Shown here one piece after another: positions 18,309 to 28,411 of a stretch of DNA of 64,000 nucleotides. Made by a program: the position numbers and the translations under genes. The stretch spans positions 31,350 through 95,349 of the forward strand of contig NZ_CAAF010000025.1 of NCBI RefSeq assembly GCF_000359125.1, given 5' to 3'. The notes beneath the pieces were generated by a model. That model saw only the letters and a list, made by a program, of their open reading frames with translations, did not search any database and was not told the origin of the DNA. The stretch is from Mesorhizobium sp. STM 4661 (GTDB taxonomy: Bacteria; Pseudomonadota; Alphaproteobacteria; Rhizobiales; Rhizobiaceae). The first letter of the stretch is position 1. Every line of letters begins with the position of its first letter.

Positions 18309-19921
18309 CGTCCGGCCATCCGCTTCGACTGGATATAGAGCAGCCAGGTCAGCGGCAGCGATATCGCCACCATGATGAAGGCGTAAGGTGCGGCCGACGC
18401 ATAGTCGATCTCGCCGCTGTATGACCAGAACGCCATCGCCAGCGTGCGGGTGCCGTTCGGCGCCAGCATCTGCGTGGCGGTCAGTTCATTCATGATGCCG
18501 AGCGCCACCAGCGCCATGCCCGCCGCCGCACCTGGCGCCGACAGGCGGATCGTCGTCGACCACAGCGCCTTGAGCGGCGGCCGGCCGAGGCTGGCGGCAG
18601 CGCGTTCAAGCTCGACCGGCGCTTGCGCGATCGATGCCCTGAGGCTGATCAGGGCGCGCGGCAGAAACATCAGCGCATAGGCGACAAGGATGGTGAACAG
18701 GGTCTGGTAGAGCGGCAGGGCGATGCGCACGGTGATGGTGACCAGCGCCAGCGCCACGACGACGCCGGGCAGCGAACCGACGATGTAGTTGCAGCCCTCG
18801 AGAAGCCGCTGCATCGGTCCCGGCGCGCGGATCGAGATCCAGGCCATCGGCATCGCGGCGACAGTGGCAAGCAAGGCGCCGGCGAGCGCCAGGAACAGGG
18901 TCTGACCGAGCGCCAGGCCGATCTCGTCGAGGCGCCAGACATCGGCGCCGCCGGCGATCAGCCAGCGGCCTATGGTGATGAACGGCACGCCAAGCGCCAG
19001 CAGCGTGGTGACGGCAGGCAGCAGCAGGCAAGGGACCGTGGCGCGGCCGAGCCGTGTGCGCTGCTGCTGGCGCGCGGCGCCCGAGCCGACACGGGCATAG
19101 CGCTCCTCGCCGCGCACCAGCACTTCCAGCCCAAGCAGGACGAAACAGCACGTCACCAGCACGGCGGCCAGCATATTGGCGGCGGGACCGTTGAAAGTCG
19201 ACTGGAACTGATCGACGATCGCCGTGGTGAAGGTGTCGAAGCGGATGAACACGTAGAGGCCGTATTCGGCAAGCAAATGCAGGCCGACCAGCAGCGAGCC
19301 GCCGCAGATGGCGAGCCTGAGCTGCGGCAGCACAACGCGTGCGAACACGCGCCACGGGCCGAGACCGAGGGCCGCGGCGGTGTCTTCGAGGGCGGGGTCG
19401 AGCCGGCGCAGCGCCGCCGCCACCGGCAGATAGAGGAACGGGAAATAGGCGATGACCGAGACAAGAACGCCGGCCCACAGGCCGTGCAATCCCGGCACCA
19501 GGGTGATCCAGGCATAGGAGTGCACGAAGGCGGGAATGGCGAGCGGCGCCACCGAGAGCCAGGCCCAGAGGCGGGCTCCAGGCAGGTCCGAGCGTTCGGT
19601 TAGCCAGGCCAGCGCCACCGAGAGCACGATCGAGATCGGAACGGCCAGCACCACCAAAAGCACGGTGTTGACCAGAAGCTCGCCGACGCGCGGCCGGAAG
19701 ACCAGCGCCGATGCGGTTTCCCATCCGGTCTGCACCGCGACCCAGATGATGAAGGCAAGCGGCAGCAGCGCAAACAGCGAGACGAGGACGGCGGCGAGCA
19801 AGATCCAGGATGAGGATCGAAGCCGGGCCGGCCGGCCTGGGCGGGCAAGATCGGCCGCAGACTGCATCAGACCGGACGCCGTGCCGTCGCCTGCCGGCGG
19901 CAGCGGTCGAAGGAACCGCAA
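18305..19921 (-). CDS. fbpB: Ferric iron ABC transporter fused permease
   Basis: A 538-residue permease holding two BPD-type permease halves, about twelve membrane helices, in one chain as in FbpB/SfuB. Two EAA-like loops are visible, around [20 protein letters not shown] and [18 protein letters not shown]. The start is uncertain. The longest frame begins with TTG at 19921; an ATG at 19867 is the main alternative, and neither has a strong ribosome-binding site. It lies 134 bases after fbpA, with a hairpin between. Confidence 0.88.
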   Translation of the reverse strand: MRFLRPLPPAGDGTASGLMQSAADLARPGRPARLRSSSWILLAAVLVSLFALLPLAFIIWVAVQTGWETASALVFRPRVGELLVNTVLLVVLAVPISIVLSVALAWLTERSDLPGARLWAWLSVAPLAIPAFVHSYAWITLVPGLHGLWAGVLVSVIAYFPFLYLPVAAALRRLDPALEDTAAALGLGPWRVFARVVLPQLRLAICGGSLLVGLHLLAEYGLYVFIRFDTFTTAIVDQFQSTFNGPAANMLAAVLVTCCFVLLGLEVLVRGEERYARVGSGAARQQQRTRLGRATVPCLLLPAVTTLLALGVPFITIGRWLIAGGADVWRLDEIGLALGQTLFLALAGALLATVAAMPMAWISIRAPGPMQRLLEGCNYIVGSLPGVVVALALVTITVRIALPLYQTLFTILVAYALMFLPRALISLRASIAQAPVELERAAASLGRPPLKALWSTTIRLSAPGAAAGMALVALGIMNELTATQMLAPNGTRTLAMAFWSYSGEIDYASAAPYAFIMVAISLPLTWLLYIQSKRMAGR

Positions 19922-19981
19922 ACGCGGCCGGAAATGCAGTCTGTCGTCATGCTGGTCGTCATGGGGACGAATGCCATCTCG

Positions 19982-20025
19982 AAAAACAGAGCGCCCCCGC
20001 GGAAAGCGAATTCCCGCAGGAGCGC
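19982..20025 (-). terminator. Terminator-like hairpin between fbpA and fbpB
   Basis: On the minus strand GCGCTCCTGCGG (20025-20014) pairs with CCGCGGGGGCGC (20002-19991) over 12 bp with two wobbles, and TCTGTTTTT follows. This is a plausible partial rho-independent terminator that would leave fbpA transcripts in excess of the permease and ATPase. Confidence 0.6.
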
Positions 20026-20055
20026 AGTCGGTTGCCCTTTTAGGACGAATGCCGG

Positions 20056-21060
20056 CTAAAGCAAGCCGGCTGCCGTCATCAGATCGGTCACCTTCTTGGA
20101 ATTCAGCGTCGCCGGATCGACCTTCGGCGCCTGCAGATCGGCCAGCGGCACCAGCTTAGGGTTGGACTCCGCGCCCTTGCCGACGGCGTACTCATAGGAT
20201 GTGCCGGTCGTCAGCACGTCCTGGCCGCCCTTGCCGGTCACCCATTTCAGGAACGCCTGGGCTTCCTTCGGGTGCTTGCTGGAGGCCAGCACGCCGCCAC
20301 CGGAAATCGAGACGAAAGCGCCCGGATCCTGGTTCTTGAAATAGTGCAGCTCGACGTTCCCGCTGTTTTCGCCGGTCTTGGCCTGATCGCCGAAATAGTA
20401 ATAGTGATAGATCACGCCGCCTTCGATCTCGCCGGCATTGACCGCCTTCATCACCGTGCCGTTACCCTTGTAGGCGGTGAAATTCTCCTTTATCGCCTTC
20501 AGCCAGTCAGCCGTGGCGGGCTCGCCCTTGAGCTGCAACAGGGCGCTGACGATCGCCTGGAAGTCGGCGCCGGAGGGCGAGGCTGCCCAGCGGCCCTTCC
20601 AGCTCGGATCGGCGAGATCGAGCAGCGATTTCGGCAACTGGTCGGCGTTAAGCTTGGTCTTGTTGTAGGCAAAGACGGTGCTGCGCGCGGCAACGCCGAC
20701 CCATTTGCCGGTGGTCGGCTGGTATTCCCGCGGAATCTGCGCCAGCGTGTCGGCATCGACCGGCGCGAACAGGCCTGATGCCTCGACCAGGGCCATGGCC
20801 GGCGAATTTTCGGTCAGGAAGACATCGGCCGGCGAGGCAGCGCCTTCGGCGACGATCTGGTTGGAGAAATCGCTGTCGCCGCCGTTGCGCAACGTGACCT
20901 TGATGCCGGTTTCCTTGGTGAAGCCTTCGGCCCATTCCTTGGCCATGCTCTCATGCTGGGCGTTGTAGACGATGATGCCATCCTCCTGCGCCATCGCCGG
21001 CGCAACGAACAGGCCGATCGCCAGCGCGGCGCCGGCAAGGGTCGAAAGGGCAGATTTCAT
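20056..21060 (-). CDS. fbpA: Periplasmic ferric-iron binding protein
   Basis: A 334-residue solute-binding protein of the FbpA/FutA family. The signal peptide ([18 protein letters not shown]) is followed by [20 protein letters not shown], the typical N-lobe opening with a candidate iron ligand His. [13 protein letters not shown] stretch holds the adjacent tyrosines that coordinate Fe(III) in this family. The ATG at 21060 gives a proper signal peptide; the longer frame to 21153 runs through the operator and is rejected. First gene of the iron operon. Confidence 0.92.
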   Translation of the reverse strand: MKSALSTLAGAALAIGLFVAPAMAQEDGIIVYNAQHESMAKEWAEGFTKETGIKVTLRNGGDSDFSNQIVAEGAASPADVFLTENSPAMALVEASGLFAPVDADTLAQIPREYQPTTGKWVGVAARSTVFAYNKTKLNADQLPKSLLDLADPSWKGRWAASPSGADFQAIVSALLQLKGEPATADWLKAIKENFTAYKGNGTVMKAVNAGEIEGGVIYHYYYFGDQAKTGENSGNVELHYFKNQDPGAFVSISGGGVLASSKHPKEAQAFLKWVTGKGGQDVLTTGTSYEYAVGKGAESNPKLVPLADLQAPKVDPATLNSKKVTDLMTAAGLL

Positions 21061-21118
21061 GGGCGTCGTCCTCGCTCTCACTGGTCTTGGTTTTGGCATG
21101 GCTGCACCTAGCAATACA

Positions 21119-21133
21119 TGAATATCATAGTCA
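21119..21133 (-). promoter_or_regulatory. RirA-type iron-responsive operator upstream of fbpA
   Basis: The sequence TGA-ATATCATAG-TCA matches the rhizobial iron-responsive element TGA-N9-TCA exactly. It lies 59 bases upstream of the fbpA ATG, where a repressor would block transcription. RirA binds such sites when iron is sufficient in Rhizobium and Sinorhizobium. No other clear copy was noticed in nearby gaps. Confidence 0.65.
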
Positions 21134-21241
21134 ACATTGAGAGGCTGCTTCAATCGGTCGCCGGCTGCAAGGCCCCGCGCCCGATTGACAATTCTGCGTG
21201 AAGGGGATGGGCGGCTACGGTTGCGCCGACGGCCAGGGCGC

Positions 21242-22462
21242 CTATGCGGCGGCAGGCAATATCAAGGGAGCCGTTTGCAGGCCATAAAGCAGCACCGATT
21301 GCCGTCTTGCGACCCTTGGAAGATCAAGGCGCCAGCCCTCGGCATGGGTAAACAAGGCCTCCAGCAGGGCGGCAAGTTCCAGCCGGGCGAGATGCTGGCC
21401 GAGGCAGACATGCAAGCCGGTGCCGAAGGTAAGAGTGGAAGGAACGCTGGACTGCAAATCGAGCCGGTCGCCGGCGGCGAAAACCGAAGCGTCGCGATTG
21501 GCGCTGGCAAGCACCGGGACGATGGCCTGTCCGGCCTGAATGGCGATGCCCTCGAACTCCAAGTCCTCCGCAGCGATGCGCGCCCCGGCATAGTGAACCG
21601 GGGCGCAATAGCGCAGCAGTTCCTCCGCCGCGGACAACCAGCTCACGCGTCCGTCTTCAAGCAGTCTGCGCTGGTCGGGAAAGCGTTCCAGCGCCATCAG
21701 TGCATTGCCGAACGTGTCGACGACCGTCGCCTGTCCGGCAAAAAGGAGAAACACGACATTGGCGACGGCGTCTTCACGCCGCCAGCGGCCGGCGTCGACT
21801 TCCGCCAGCATTTGCGCCGTCATGCCATTCGGCAGCACTGCCCCATTATTGTCTATCGCCAACGACACCCAATCCTGCAGCCGCCGGCAGGCATCGTTGG
21901 CCTGCGGGTCGATGCCACCAAGTCTCATCTCCAATGCACTGGCCATGCGTTGCGCATCGCCGCCGATCAACCATGGATCCTCGATGTTCAGCCCGAGGAT
22001 CTGCTCCAGCCCGGAGAACGACAGAGGGACAGCCAGATCGCCAATAGCGTCGAATTCCGGCTCGCCTGCGGCTTTCCGCGTCAACTCCAATGCAGTTGCC
22101 AGGAGCCTGTCAAACAGGCCGGCAATGGAGGATGACGTCAGCAATCCGCCGAGTGGACGGCGCAGCCGCATATGCTGCGGCGGGTCGGAAAGCAGCATGG
22201 ATTTCGTCAAGAGGTCGAGCGCGAAATCAAGGGTGATCTTTTGCCGAACCAGTTCATAAGCGCCGGGCGGCGCCTGCAAAAGCGACGGATGTTTCAGCGC
22301 CTTCGAAACCAGCCCATGGCTGAAAACATAGTACGCCTGGCCCGCCTCGGGATAGGGCGGTTTGCCCCAGGCGGCTGCGCCAATCGTCCGGCGGCGAGCG
22401 AACTCCGGAAACGGATCGTCGCCAAGAACGAAAGGATCGAAAAGATCGACGTCGCCGATCAT
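21242..22462 (-). CDS. Cytochrome P450
   Basis: A 406-residue soluble bacterial P450. The haem-thiolate loop is FGTGLHVCLGQHLA (Cys353). ExxR is EELLR (281-285), the I-helix oxygen-activation motif is AGQAT (242-246), and the C-helix DPPQHMRLRRP is present. The ATG at 22462 overlaps the stop of the upstream acetyltransferase gene (ATGA), fixing the start and implying coupling. The substrate is unknown. No ferredoxin or reductase gene is adjacent, so electrons must come from elsewhere. With the acetyltransferase and a divergent ATP-grasp-like gene it forms a small accessory cluster. Confidence 0.93.
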   Translation of the reverse strand: MIGDVDLFDPFVLGDDPFPEFARRRTIGAAAWGKPPYPEAGQAYYVFSHGLVSKALKHPSLLQAPPGAYELVRQKITLDFALDLLTKSMLLSDPPQHMRLRRPLGGLLTSSSIAGLFDRLLATALELTRKAAGEPEFDAIGDLAVPLSFSGLEQILGLNIEDPWLIGGDAQRMASALEMRLGGIDPQANDACRRLQDWVSLAIDNNGAVLPNGMTAQMLAEVDAGRWRREDAVANVVFLLFAGQATVVDTFGNALMALERFPDQRRLLEDGRVSWLSAAEELLRYCAPVHYAGARIAAEDLEFEGIAIQAGQAIVPVLASANRDASVFAAGDRLDLQSSVPSTLTFGTGLHVCLGQHLARLELAALLEALFTHAEGWRLDLPRVARRQSVLLYGLQTAPLILPAAA

Positions 22463-23118
22463 CGGGTGACATCCACCGCGAATATGACCCGGTAGCCTCC
22501 AGAGCTTGCGTCCTCCGGCAGGAAATCGGGGGCCAGATGCAGAAATTCGCAATTCAGGGTCCTGTGGTAGAACCGCAACAACGGATCCCTGGTTATGGAA
22601 TTTACTGGCGGTATCACGCCGGTCCGGTGCCATTCATCAATGGTTTCGCGGAACCCTTGATCCATAACGACCTTGTCTGGAGTATCATCCTGCGCGCCCG
22701 CATAGGACGGGCATCGGCCATCACCCACGGCCCAACGGGCTCCTGCCCGGCGACCATGCGCGATCATCTCCGAAAGCAGCCGACGCACCAGATCGGTCCC
22801 GCGGAATTCCGGGCGCACGCCGAGATTGTAGACATAGAGTGAAAGCGGCGGCTGGCTTTTTGCCATGGAGGAGTAGGCTGCAAAGGTCTTTGGAAAATTT
22901 GTAGTATCGTGAGGGTCCTGGCTCGTTTCGACGAAACAAATAGCACCGGCGATGAGGGAGCCTACAGAGCCAGCGATCATCGTGTGCCCAAGCGACAGGC
23001 GGTTACGGATGATGTCCGGGCCGGCTCCGAGTGGGCCCCAGGCAGCGGTTTCCAGTTCAGCCATCAGGGGCACCGCATCTTCGGAAACCAGATGCAGCCG
23101 GATATTCTTCGTCATCAC
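22459..23118 (-). CDS. GNAT-family acetyltransferase
   Basis: A 219-residue protein. The central segment LYVYNLGVRPEFRGTDLVRR resembles GNAT motif A, with the acetyl-CoA pyrophosphate loop at RGTDLV; it departs slightly from the canonical R/QxxGxG/A. Flanking elements (AGAICFVE before, a C-terminal FYHRTLNCEFL after) fit the fold. The target is unknown. Its stop overlaps the P450 start, so the two are co-expressed and probably act on one pathway. Base composition is visibly more AT-rich than the core genes, suggesting transfer. Confidence 0.75.
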   Translation of the reverse strand: MMTKNIRLHLVSEDAVPLMAELETAAWGPLGAGPDIIRNRLSLGHTMIAGSVGSLIAGAICFVETSQDPHDTTNFPKTFAAYSSMAKSQPPLSLYVYNLGVRPEFRGTDLVRRLLSEMIAHGRRAGARWAVGDGRCPSYAGAQDDTPDKVVMDQGFRETIDEWHRTGVIPPVNSITRDPLLRFYHRTLNCEFLHLAPDFLPEDASSGGYRVIFAVDVTR

Positions 23119-23251
23119 AAGTCTCCGCCCCGCAGTCCCGTATGGAACAAGCCGCCTTTATTTGCTAGTCGTGCTTTTTCGCACCGGGTGGCAGCTAATC
23201 CTCATGATTTTTTATGTCTGCCATAGCCGGCACGCCTATACCCAGGCAACT

Positions 23252-24223
23252 ATGCTTCTCTATTTTCGCAAAGATCTCCAAGCAGTTTTTCGACTGGTTC
23301 CCTACGAAGACAAAGCTCTTTTAGGCACACTTTCCAAGGGAACAGTGATCTGGACCGATATGGATCGGCTGACTGTCGCCGACATCGAAATGGCCGCTGA
23401 TCTCAGCCGCAAGATGAGGCAGGAGCAGCCGAACGTCGCTCAACTCAATCATCCCCGGGAAAGCCTCCAACGTTTCGACCTGCTGCGCAAACTGTTTGCG
23501 GACGGCATCAACGATTTCCGGGTCTATAGGCCGGAGACCTTGCCGGACGACATACGCTTTCCCGTCTTCCTACGCGATGAGACGGGTGCAGCCTATGAGA
23601 CGCCGCGCCTGCTGCAGAATTATAGAGAACTGGACAATGCCCTCGCAGGCTTGCCTGGCATGAGATTTGTCCGGCCGATGATCGCCGAGTTCGGGTCGAA
23701 GCCCGGATCCGATGGTTACTATCGAAAATACTCCGCTTACCGGATCGGCGGGCGCAGCTATGCCCAACATTGTTTTGCCAAGCAGGAATGGTTCATAAAG
23801 GATCCGGGACGGGGCATTCCGAAGCAGCATCTCGATGATCATCGCGCCTATGTCCGTGAGAATCCGCACAGATTGAGCCTGATGCCGATTTTCGACAAAG
23901 CATCGATAACATACGGCCGAATTGACTATACGGTCCTGGATGACCGTATCCAAGTCTTCGAAATCAATACAAATCCGACTGTGCTGAGCTATCCGCCGAC
24001 CCCTTTCGATGAATATGATTCAACGCCTTATGCCAGCATGCACGCCGATGCCCTTTTGGCCCTGCCGCATGCACGTGACTCTTCGTGCCCTGCCAGGATC
24101 GATGAGACGCATTCCGAGATTTTGGCGGGTCTGCGGCGAGAATATGGGAAAAGGCGCAGGAAGCTCATTGTTAAGAAGGGCCTGAGATTTGTCAGGAATG
24201 CCGTGCTTGGTGAGAAAGTCTGA
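23252..24223 (+). CDS. ATP-grasp-like protein of unknown function
   Basis: A 323-residue protein not recognised as a named family. ATP-grasp features are visible: FPVFLRDE (103-110), IAEFGSK (144-150), YRKYSAYRIGGRSY (157-170), and a metal-site pair formed by D225 in GRIDYTVLDDR and EINTNP (237-242). This resembles ligases that join a carboxylate to an amine. No ligase product can be named. The ATG at 23252 follows AGG; an in-frame ATG at 23204 is an alternative. It is divergent from the GNAT-P450 operon across 133 bases and shares its low GC, which suggests one acquired unit. Confidence 0.6.
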   Translation: MLLYFRKDLQAVFRLVPYEDKALLGTLSKGTVIWTDMDRLTVADIEMAADLSRKMRQEQPNVAQLNHPRESLQRFDLLRKLFADGINDFRVYRPETLPDDIRFPVFLRDETGAAYETPRLLQNYRELDNALAGLPGMRFVRPMIAEFGSKPGSDGYYRKYSAYRIGGRSYAQHCFAKQEWFIKDPGRGIPKQHLDDHRAYVRENPHRLSLMPIFDKASITYGRIDYTVLDDRIQVFEINTNPTVLSYPPTPFDEYDSTPYASMHADALLALPHARDSSCPARIDETHSEILAGLRREYGKRRRKLIVKKGLRFVRNAVLGEKV

Positions 24224-24305
24224 TCCATTGGCTGTCGAACATGGAGCCGGCCGCAAACTCCGTGATGCTCCCCTACTTTGGCTTGGACATTATTTCGCCG
24301 GCCAC

Positions 24306-24331
24306 GTAACAAATCAGCGCCGAGGCGCGAA
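24306..24331 (+). promoter_or_regulatory. ECF-type promoter upstream of the sigma/NrsF operon
   Basis: GTAACA (24306-24311), then exactly 16 bases, then CGAA (24328-24331). This nearly matches the GTAACC-N16-CGAA promoter reported for Caulobacter SigF, an ECF factor paired with NrsF. The predicted transcript would start about a dozen bases before the GTG at 24351. Autoregulation of the operon is inferred. Confidence 0.6.
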
Positions 24332-24350
24332 TATCGGGGAGTGAACTCTT

Positions 24351-24887
24351 GTGACCGGCATGGACGAGGCCGAACTCGCCCGGCTGCTGCGGGCTGCGAT
24401 CGGAGGAGATGAAAAGGCCTATGCCGACTTTCTGCACCGGACGGCTGCTCTCGTTCGCGGCTTTGTCAGGCGCAAGATCGTGCAAGGCGGGGTCGACCCC
24501 GAGGATGTCGTGCAGGAAACCTTGCTGGCCATTCATGTGAAACGGCATACCTGGCGCCAGGATGCGCCGGTCTTGCCTTGGGTCTATGCGATAGCGCGCT
24601 TCAAGCTGATCGACGCCTTCCGGCGGCGCGGGCGGCGCATCGAGATCGAAATCGGCGAGATCGCCGAGAGCTTCGCCGAACCGGAGACCGAGACGGTCAG
24701 CGAGCGCGATATCAACCGGGCGCTGGACGGCCTGCCGCCGGCGCAGCGTTCGGTGGTTTCGTCGGTGTCGGTCGAAGGCCGTTCCATTGGCGAGACCGCA
24801 GCGAGGTTCGGTATCAGCGAGACGGCCGTGCGCGTGTCGCTGCACCGCGGCCTTGCCGCAATCGCCAAGCGATTCGGAGCCGGGTGA
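24351..24887 (+). CDS. ECF sigma factor (SigF-like, NrsF-associated)
   Basis: A 178-residue group IV sigma factor. Region 2 spans about residues 20-85, with DPEDVVQETLLAI for core binding and VLPWVYAIARFKLIDAFRR for -10 recognition. Region 4 spans about 122-175, with the helix-turn-helix SIGETAARFGISETAVRVSL. The start is GTG at 24351 after GGGGAGTG; an ATG at 24360 is possible. The next gene begins one base after its stop and encodes an NrsF anti-sigma factor, so activity is probably controlled by membrane sequestration. Confidence 0.92.
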   Translation: MTGMDEAELARLLRAAIGGDEKAYADFLHRTAALVRGFVRRKIVQGGVDPEDVVQETLLAIHVKRHTWRQDAPVLPWVYAIARFKLIDAFRRRGRRIEIEIGEIAESFAEPETETVSERDINRALDGLPPAQRSVVSSVSVEGRSIGETAARFGISETAVRVSLHRGLAAIAKRFGAG

Positions 24888-24888
24888 C

Positions 24889-25527
24889 ATGAGGACCGAG
24901 GATCTTATCAAGGCATTGGACGCTGACGCAAGCAGCAGGGCGATGCCGCTGCGCTCGGCCTGGTGGATGGCCACGGCTGCTGCGGCGGGAATCGCCGCGG
25001 TGGTTTTCTGGCTCACCATCGGTCCACGTCCCGACATCATGATCGCCATGCACACGATGCGCTTCCTGTCGAAATTCGTCTTCACCCTCGTGCTTGCCGT
25101 CACCGCCTTCGCCCTGATCCGCGCGCTGTCGACCCCTGGGGCGTCGACGGGCAAGGCGGCGGCCTGGATGATCGCGGCGCCGCTGCTTGTGCTGGTGGCG
25201 GTGGTTCTGGAGCTCTTCGCCGTGCCCGAGGCCGACTGGGGCACGCGCCTAGTCGGCAGCAACATGATGATCTGCATGACGTTCATCCCGCTGATCGGCA
25301 TCGGCCCGCTCGCCATCTTCCTATGGATGCTGCGCTATGGCGCGCCGACGCGGCCGGTGCTTGCCGGGGCGGTGGCGGGCCTGCTTGCCGGCGGGCTGGC
25401 CGCGACTTTCTATGCGGCGCATTGCTTCGACGATTCGCCGCTTTTCGTAGCCACCTGGTATTCGATCGCGATTGCTATCCTCGCGGCGCTCGGCGCGCTC
25501 GGCGGGCGGCTTTTCGTGCGCTGGTAG
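24889..25527 (+). CDS. nrsF: NrsF-family membrane anti-sigma factor (DUF1109)
   Basis: A 212-residue protein with six predicted membrane helices and a short cytoplasmic N-terminus (MRTEDLIKALDADA) that would bind the sigma factor. Two cysteines stand out at C129 (MMICMTF) and C179 (AAHCFDD). Caulobacter NrsF uses two conserved cysteines at nearly the same positions to release its sigma factor under chromate or cadmium stress. The same sensing here is a family-based inference. The ATG is one base after the sigma stop. Confidence 0.88.
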   Translation: MRTEDLIKALDADASSRAMPLRSAWWMATAAAAGIAAVVFWLTIGPRPDIMIAMHTMRFLSKFVFTLVLAVTAFALIRALSTPGASTGKAAAWMIAAPLLVLVAVVLELFAVPEADWGTRLVGSNMMICMTFIPLIGIGPLAIFLWMLRYGAPTRPVLAGAVAGLLAGGLAATFYAAHCFDDSPLFVATWYSIAIAILAALGALGGRLFVRW

Positions 25528-25536
25528 GGACGGCGA

Positions 25537-26415
<879 letters not shown>

Positions 26416-26469
26416 TACACCGATCCCGTCGAAAAGGCCTTTGCGGCCTGCTTTTGTGCGGTGCAAACT

Positions 26470-26501
26470 AAAAGGGCGGGGCAGCTTCGTCTACCCCACC
26501 C
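26470..26501 (-). terminator. Rho-independent terminator after etfA
   Basis: On the minus strand GGGTGGGGTAG (26501-26491) pairs with CTGCCCCGCCC (26484-26474) with wobbles and a six-base loop, followed by TTTTAGTTT. It lies between etfA and hbdA and could end or attenuate the etfBA transcript. Confidence 0.65.
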
Positions 26502-26532
26502 TTCACAATTTAATACGCTTTGCCAGAAAGCG

Positions 26533-27462
26533 TCAAAGCGCCTTTTGCAGTTCCGGCAGAATGACGAAGAGATCGCCGACGAGGCCGTAATCGGCAACCT
26601 GGAAGATCGGGGCCTCCTCGTCCTTGTTGATGGCGACGATGACCTTCGAATCCTTCATGCCGGCGAGGTGCTGGATGGCGCCGGAGATGCCGACGGCGAT
26701 GTAGAGATCGGGGGCGACGACCTTGCCGGTCTGGCCGACCTGCCAGTCGTTCGGCGCATAGCCGGCGTCGACCGCGGCACGGGAAGCGCCGACGGCGGCG
26801 CCGAGCTTGTCGGCGACCGGCAGGATGACTTCCTGGAATTTCTCCGCCGAACCCAGCGCGCGGCCGCCCGAGATGATGATCCTGGCCGAGGTCAGCTCCG
26901 GACGGTCGGTCTCGGAAAGCTTGTTCTCGACGAAGCTCGACAGGCCGGGATTGGCCGCTGCCTTGATCGTCTCGACCGGGGCGGAACCACCTTCGGGCGC
27001 TGCTTGGAAGGAGGCCGTACGCACGGTGATCACCTTCTTGGCGTCGCTCGACTGCACCGTCTGGATGGCGTTGCCGGCATAGATCGGCCGCTTGAAGGTG
27101 TCGGGCGACACGATTTCGATGATCTCGGAGACCTGCGCCACATCGAGCAGGGCCGCCACACGCGGCGCGACATTCTTGCCCGACGAGGTCGCCGGCGCGA
27201 TGATGGTGTCGTAGGCGCCCGCCAGCGACACAACCAGCGCCGCCAGCGGTTCGGCGAGGCGCTCGCTCAGTTCGTCGGCCTCGGCGAGCAGCACCTTGCT
27301 GACGCCCTTGAGCTTGGCGGCGGCGTCCGCTGCCGGCTTGGCGCCCTTGCCGGCAACCAGCACATGTACGTTCGAGCCGATCTGCAGGGCCGCCGAGAGT
27401 GCCTTGGCGGTCTGGTCGGAAAGGCTGGCGTTGTCGTGTTCCGCGATGAGGAGAATGGTCAT
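26533..27462 (-). CDS. etfA: Electron transfer flavoprotein alpha subunit
   Basis: A 309-residue FAD-binding subunit of ETF, which takes electrons from acyl-CoA dehydrogenases and passes them to ETF:ubiquinone oxidoreductase. The C-terminal FAD domain shows [28 protein letters not shown], the HLAGM-containing [15 protein letters not shown] and [20 protein letters not shown], all ETF-alpha signatures. It is 20 bases after etfB. Confidence 0.97.
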   Translation of the reverse strand: MTILLIAEHDNASLSDQTAKALSAALQIGSNVHVLVAGKGAKPAADAAAKLKGVSKVLLAEADELSERLAEPLAALVVSLAGAYDTIIAPATSSGKNVAPRVAALLDVAQVSEIIEIVSPDTFKRPIYAGNAIQTVQSSDAKKVITVRTASFQAAPEGGSAPVETIKAAANPGLSSFVENKLSETDRPELTSARIIISGGRALGSAEKFQEVILPVADKLGAAVGASRAAVDAGYAPNDWQVGQTGKVVAPDLYIAVGISGAIQHLAGMKDSKVIVAINKDEEAPIFQVADYGLVGDLFVILPELQKAL

Positions 27463-27482
27463 GTTTTTATCCCTTCCCAGCG

Positions 27483-28232
27483 TTACAACACGCCGGCTTC
27501 GTTCTTTAGCTTGTCGACCAGTTCGGCGACGCTCTTGACCTTGACGCCGGCCTTGCGGCCGCCCGGCTCCTCGGTCTTGATGACCTTCAGCCGCGGCTTG
27601 ACGTCGGCGCCGTAGTCGGCGGGCGATTTCTCGTCGAGCGGCTTCTTCTTGGCCTTCATGATGTTGGGCAAGGAGGCATAGCGCGGCTGGTTGAGGCGAA
27701 GATCGGCCGTGACGATCGCCGGCATCTTCAGTTCCACCGTCTGCAGGCCGCCATCGACTTCGCGCGTTACCTTGGCCTTGTCGCCGTCGAGCACCACCTT
27801 GGAGGCGAAGGTGCCCTGCGCCCAGCCGAGCAGTGCCGCCAGCATCTGACCGGTCTGGTTGGAATCGTCGTCGATCGCCTGCTTGCCGAGGATGACGAGG
27901 CCGGGCTTCTCAGCCTCGACCACGCCCTTCAGCACCTTGGCGACGCCGAGCGGCTCGGTCTGCTCGTCGGTCTTGACCAGGATGGCGCGGTCGGCGCCCA
28001 TGGCGAGCGCGGTGCGCAAGGTTTCCTGCGCCTGCTGCGGCCCGATCGAGACAACGATGATCTCTTCCGCCTTGCCGGCTTCCTTCAGCCGGATCGCCTC
28101 TTCGACCGCGATCTCGTCGAACGGGTTCATCGCCATCTTGACGTTGGCGAGTTCCACCGCCGAACCGTCAGCCTTCACGCGAACCTTCACATTCGCATCC
28201 ACAACCCGCTTCACGGGCACAAGGATCTTCAT
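27483..28232 (-). CDS. etfB: Electron transfer flavoprotein beta subunit
   Basis: A 249-residue AMP-binding ETF subunit. It starts with the typical [19 protein letters not shown] and carries [18 protein letters not shown] and [22 protein letters not shown]. The family signature near the C-terminus includes [20 protein letters not shown]. First gene of etfBA; its promoter lies in the 179-base gap before the rhomboid stop. Confidence 0.97.
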   Translation of the reverse strand: MKILVPVKRVVDANVKVRVKADGSAVELANVKMAMNPFDEIAVEEAIRLKEAGKAEEIIVVSIGPQQAQETLRTALAMGADRAILVKTDEQTEPLGVAKVLKGVVEAEKPGLVILGKQAIDDDSNQTGQMLAALLGWAQGTFASKVVLDGDKAKVTREVDGGLQTVELKMPAIVTADLRLNQPRYASLPNIMKAKKKPLDEKSPADYGADVKPRLKVIKTEEPGGRKAGVKVKSVAELVDKLKNEAGVL

Positions 28233-28411
28233 TTGCCTGTCACCTCTCTTGAGATAGTTGGGCGCGCTATAGCAGCCTGCGCCTTTGCAGAATTGTCGAA
28301 AGCCGACATTTCGGACGGAATTCGGGTCTTCAACCGCCTAGGCGGTGGCGGAAACGCTTCCGTAGTTGCGACAAACCTGCGCGTCAATATGCGCTAGCCA
28401 CTCAAATCGGT

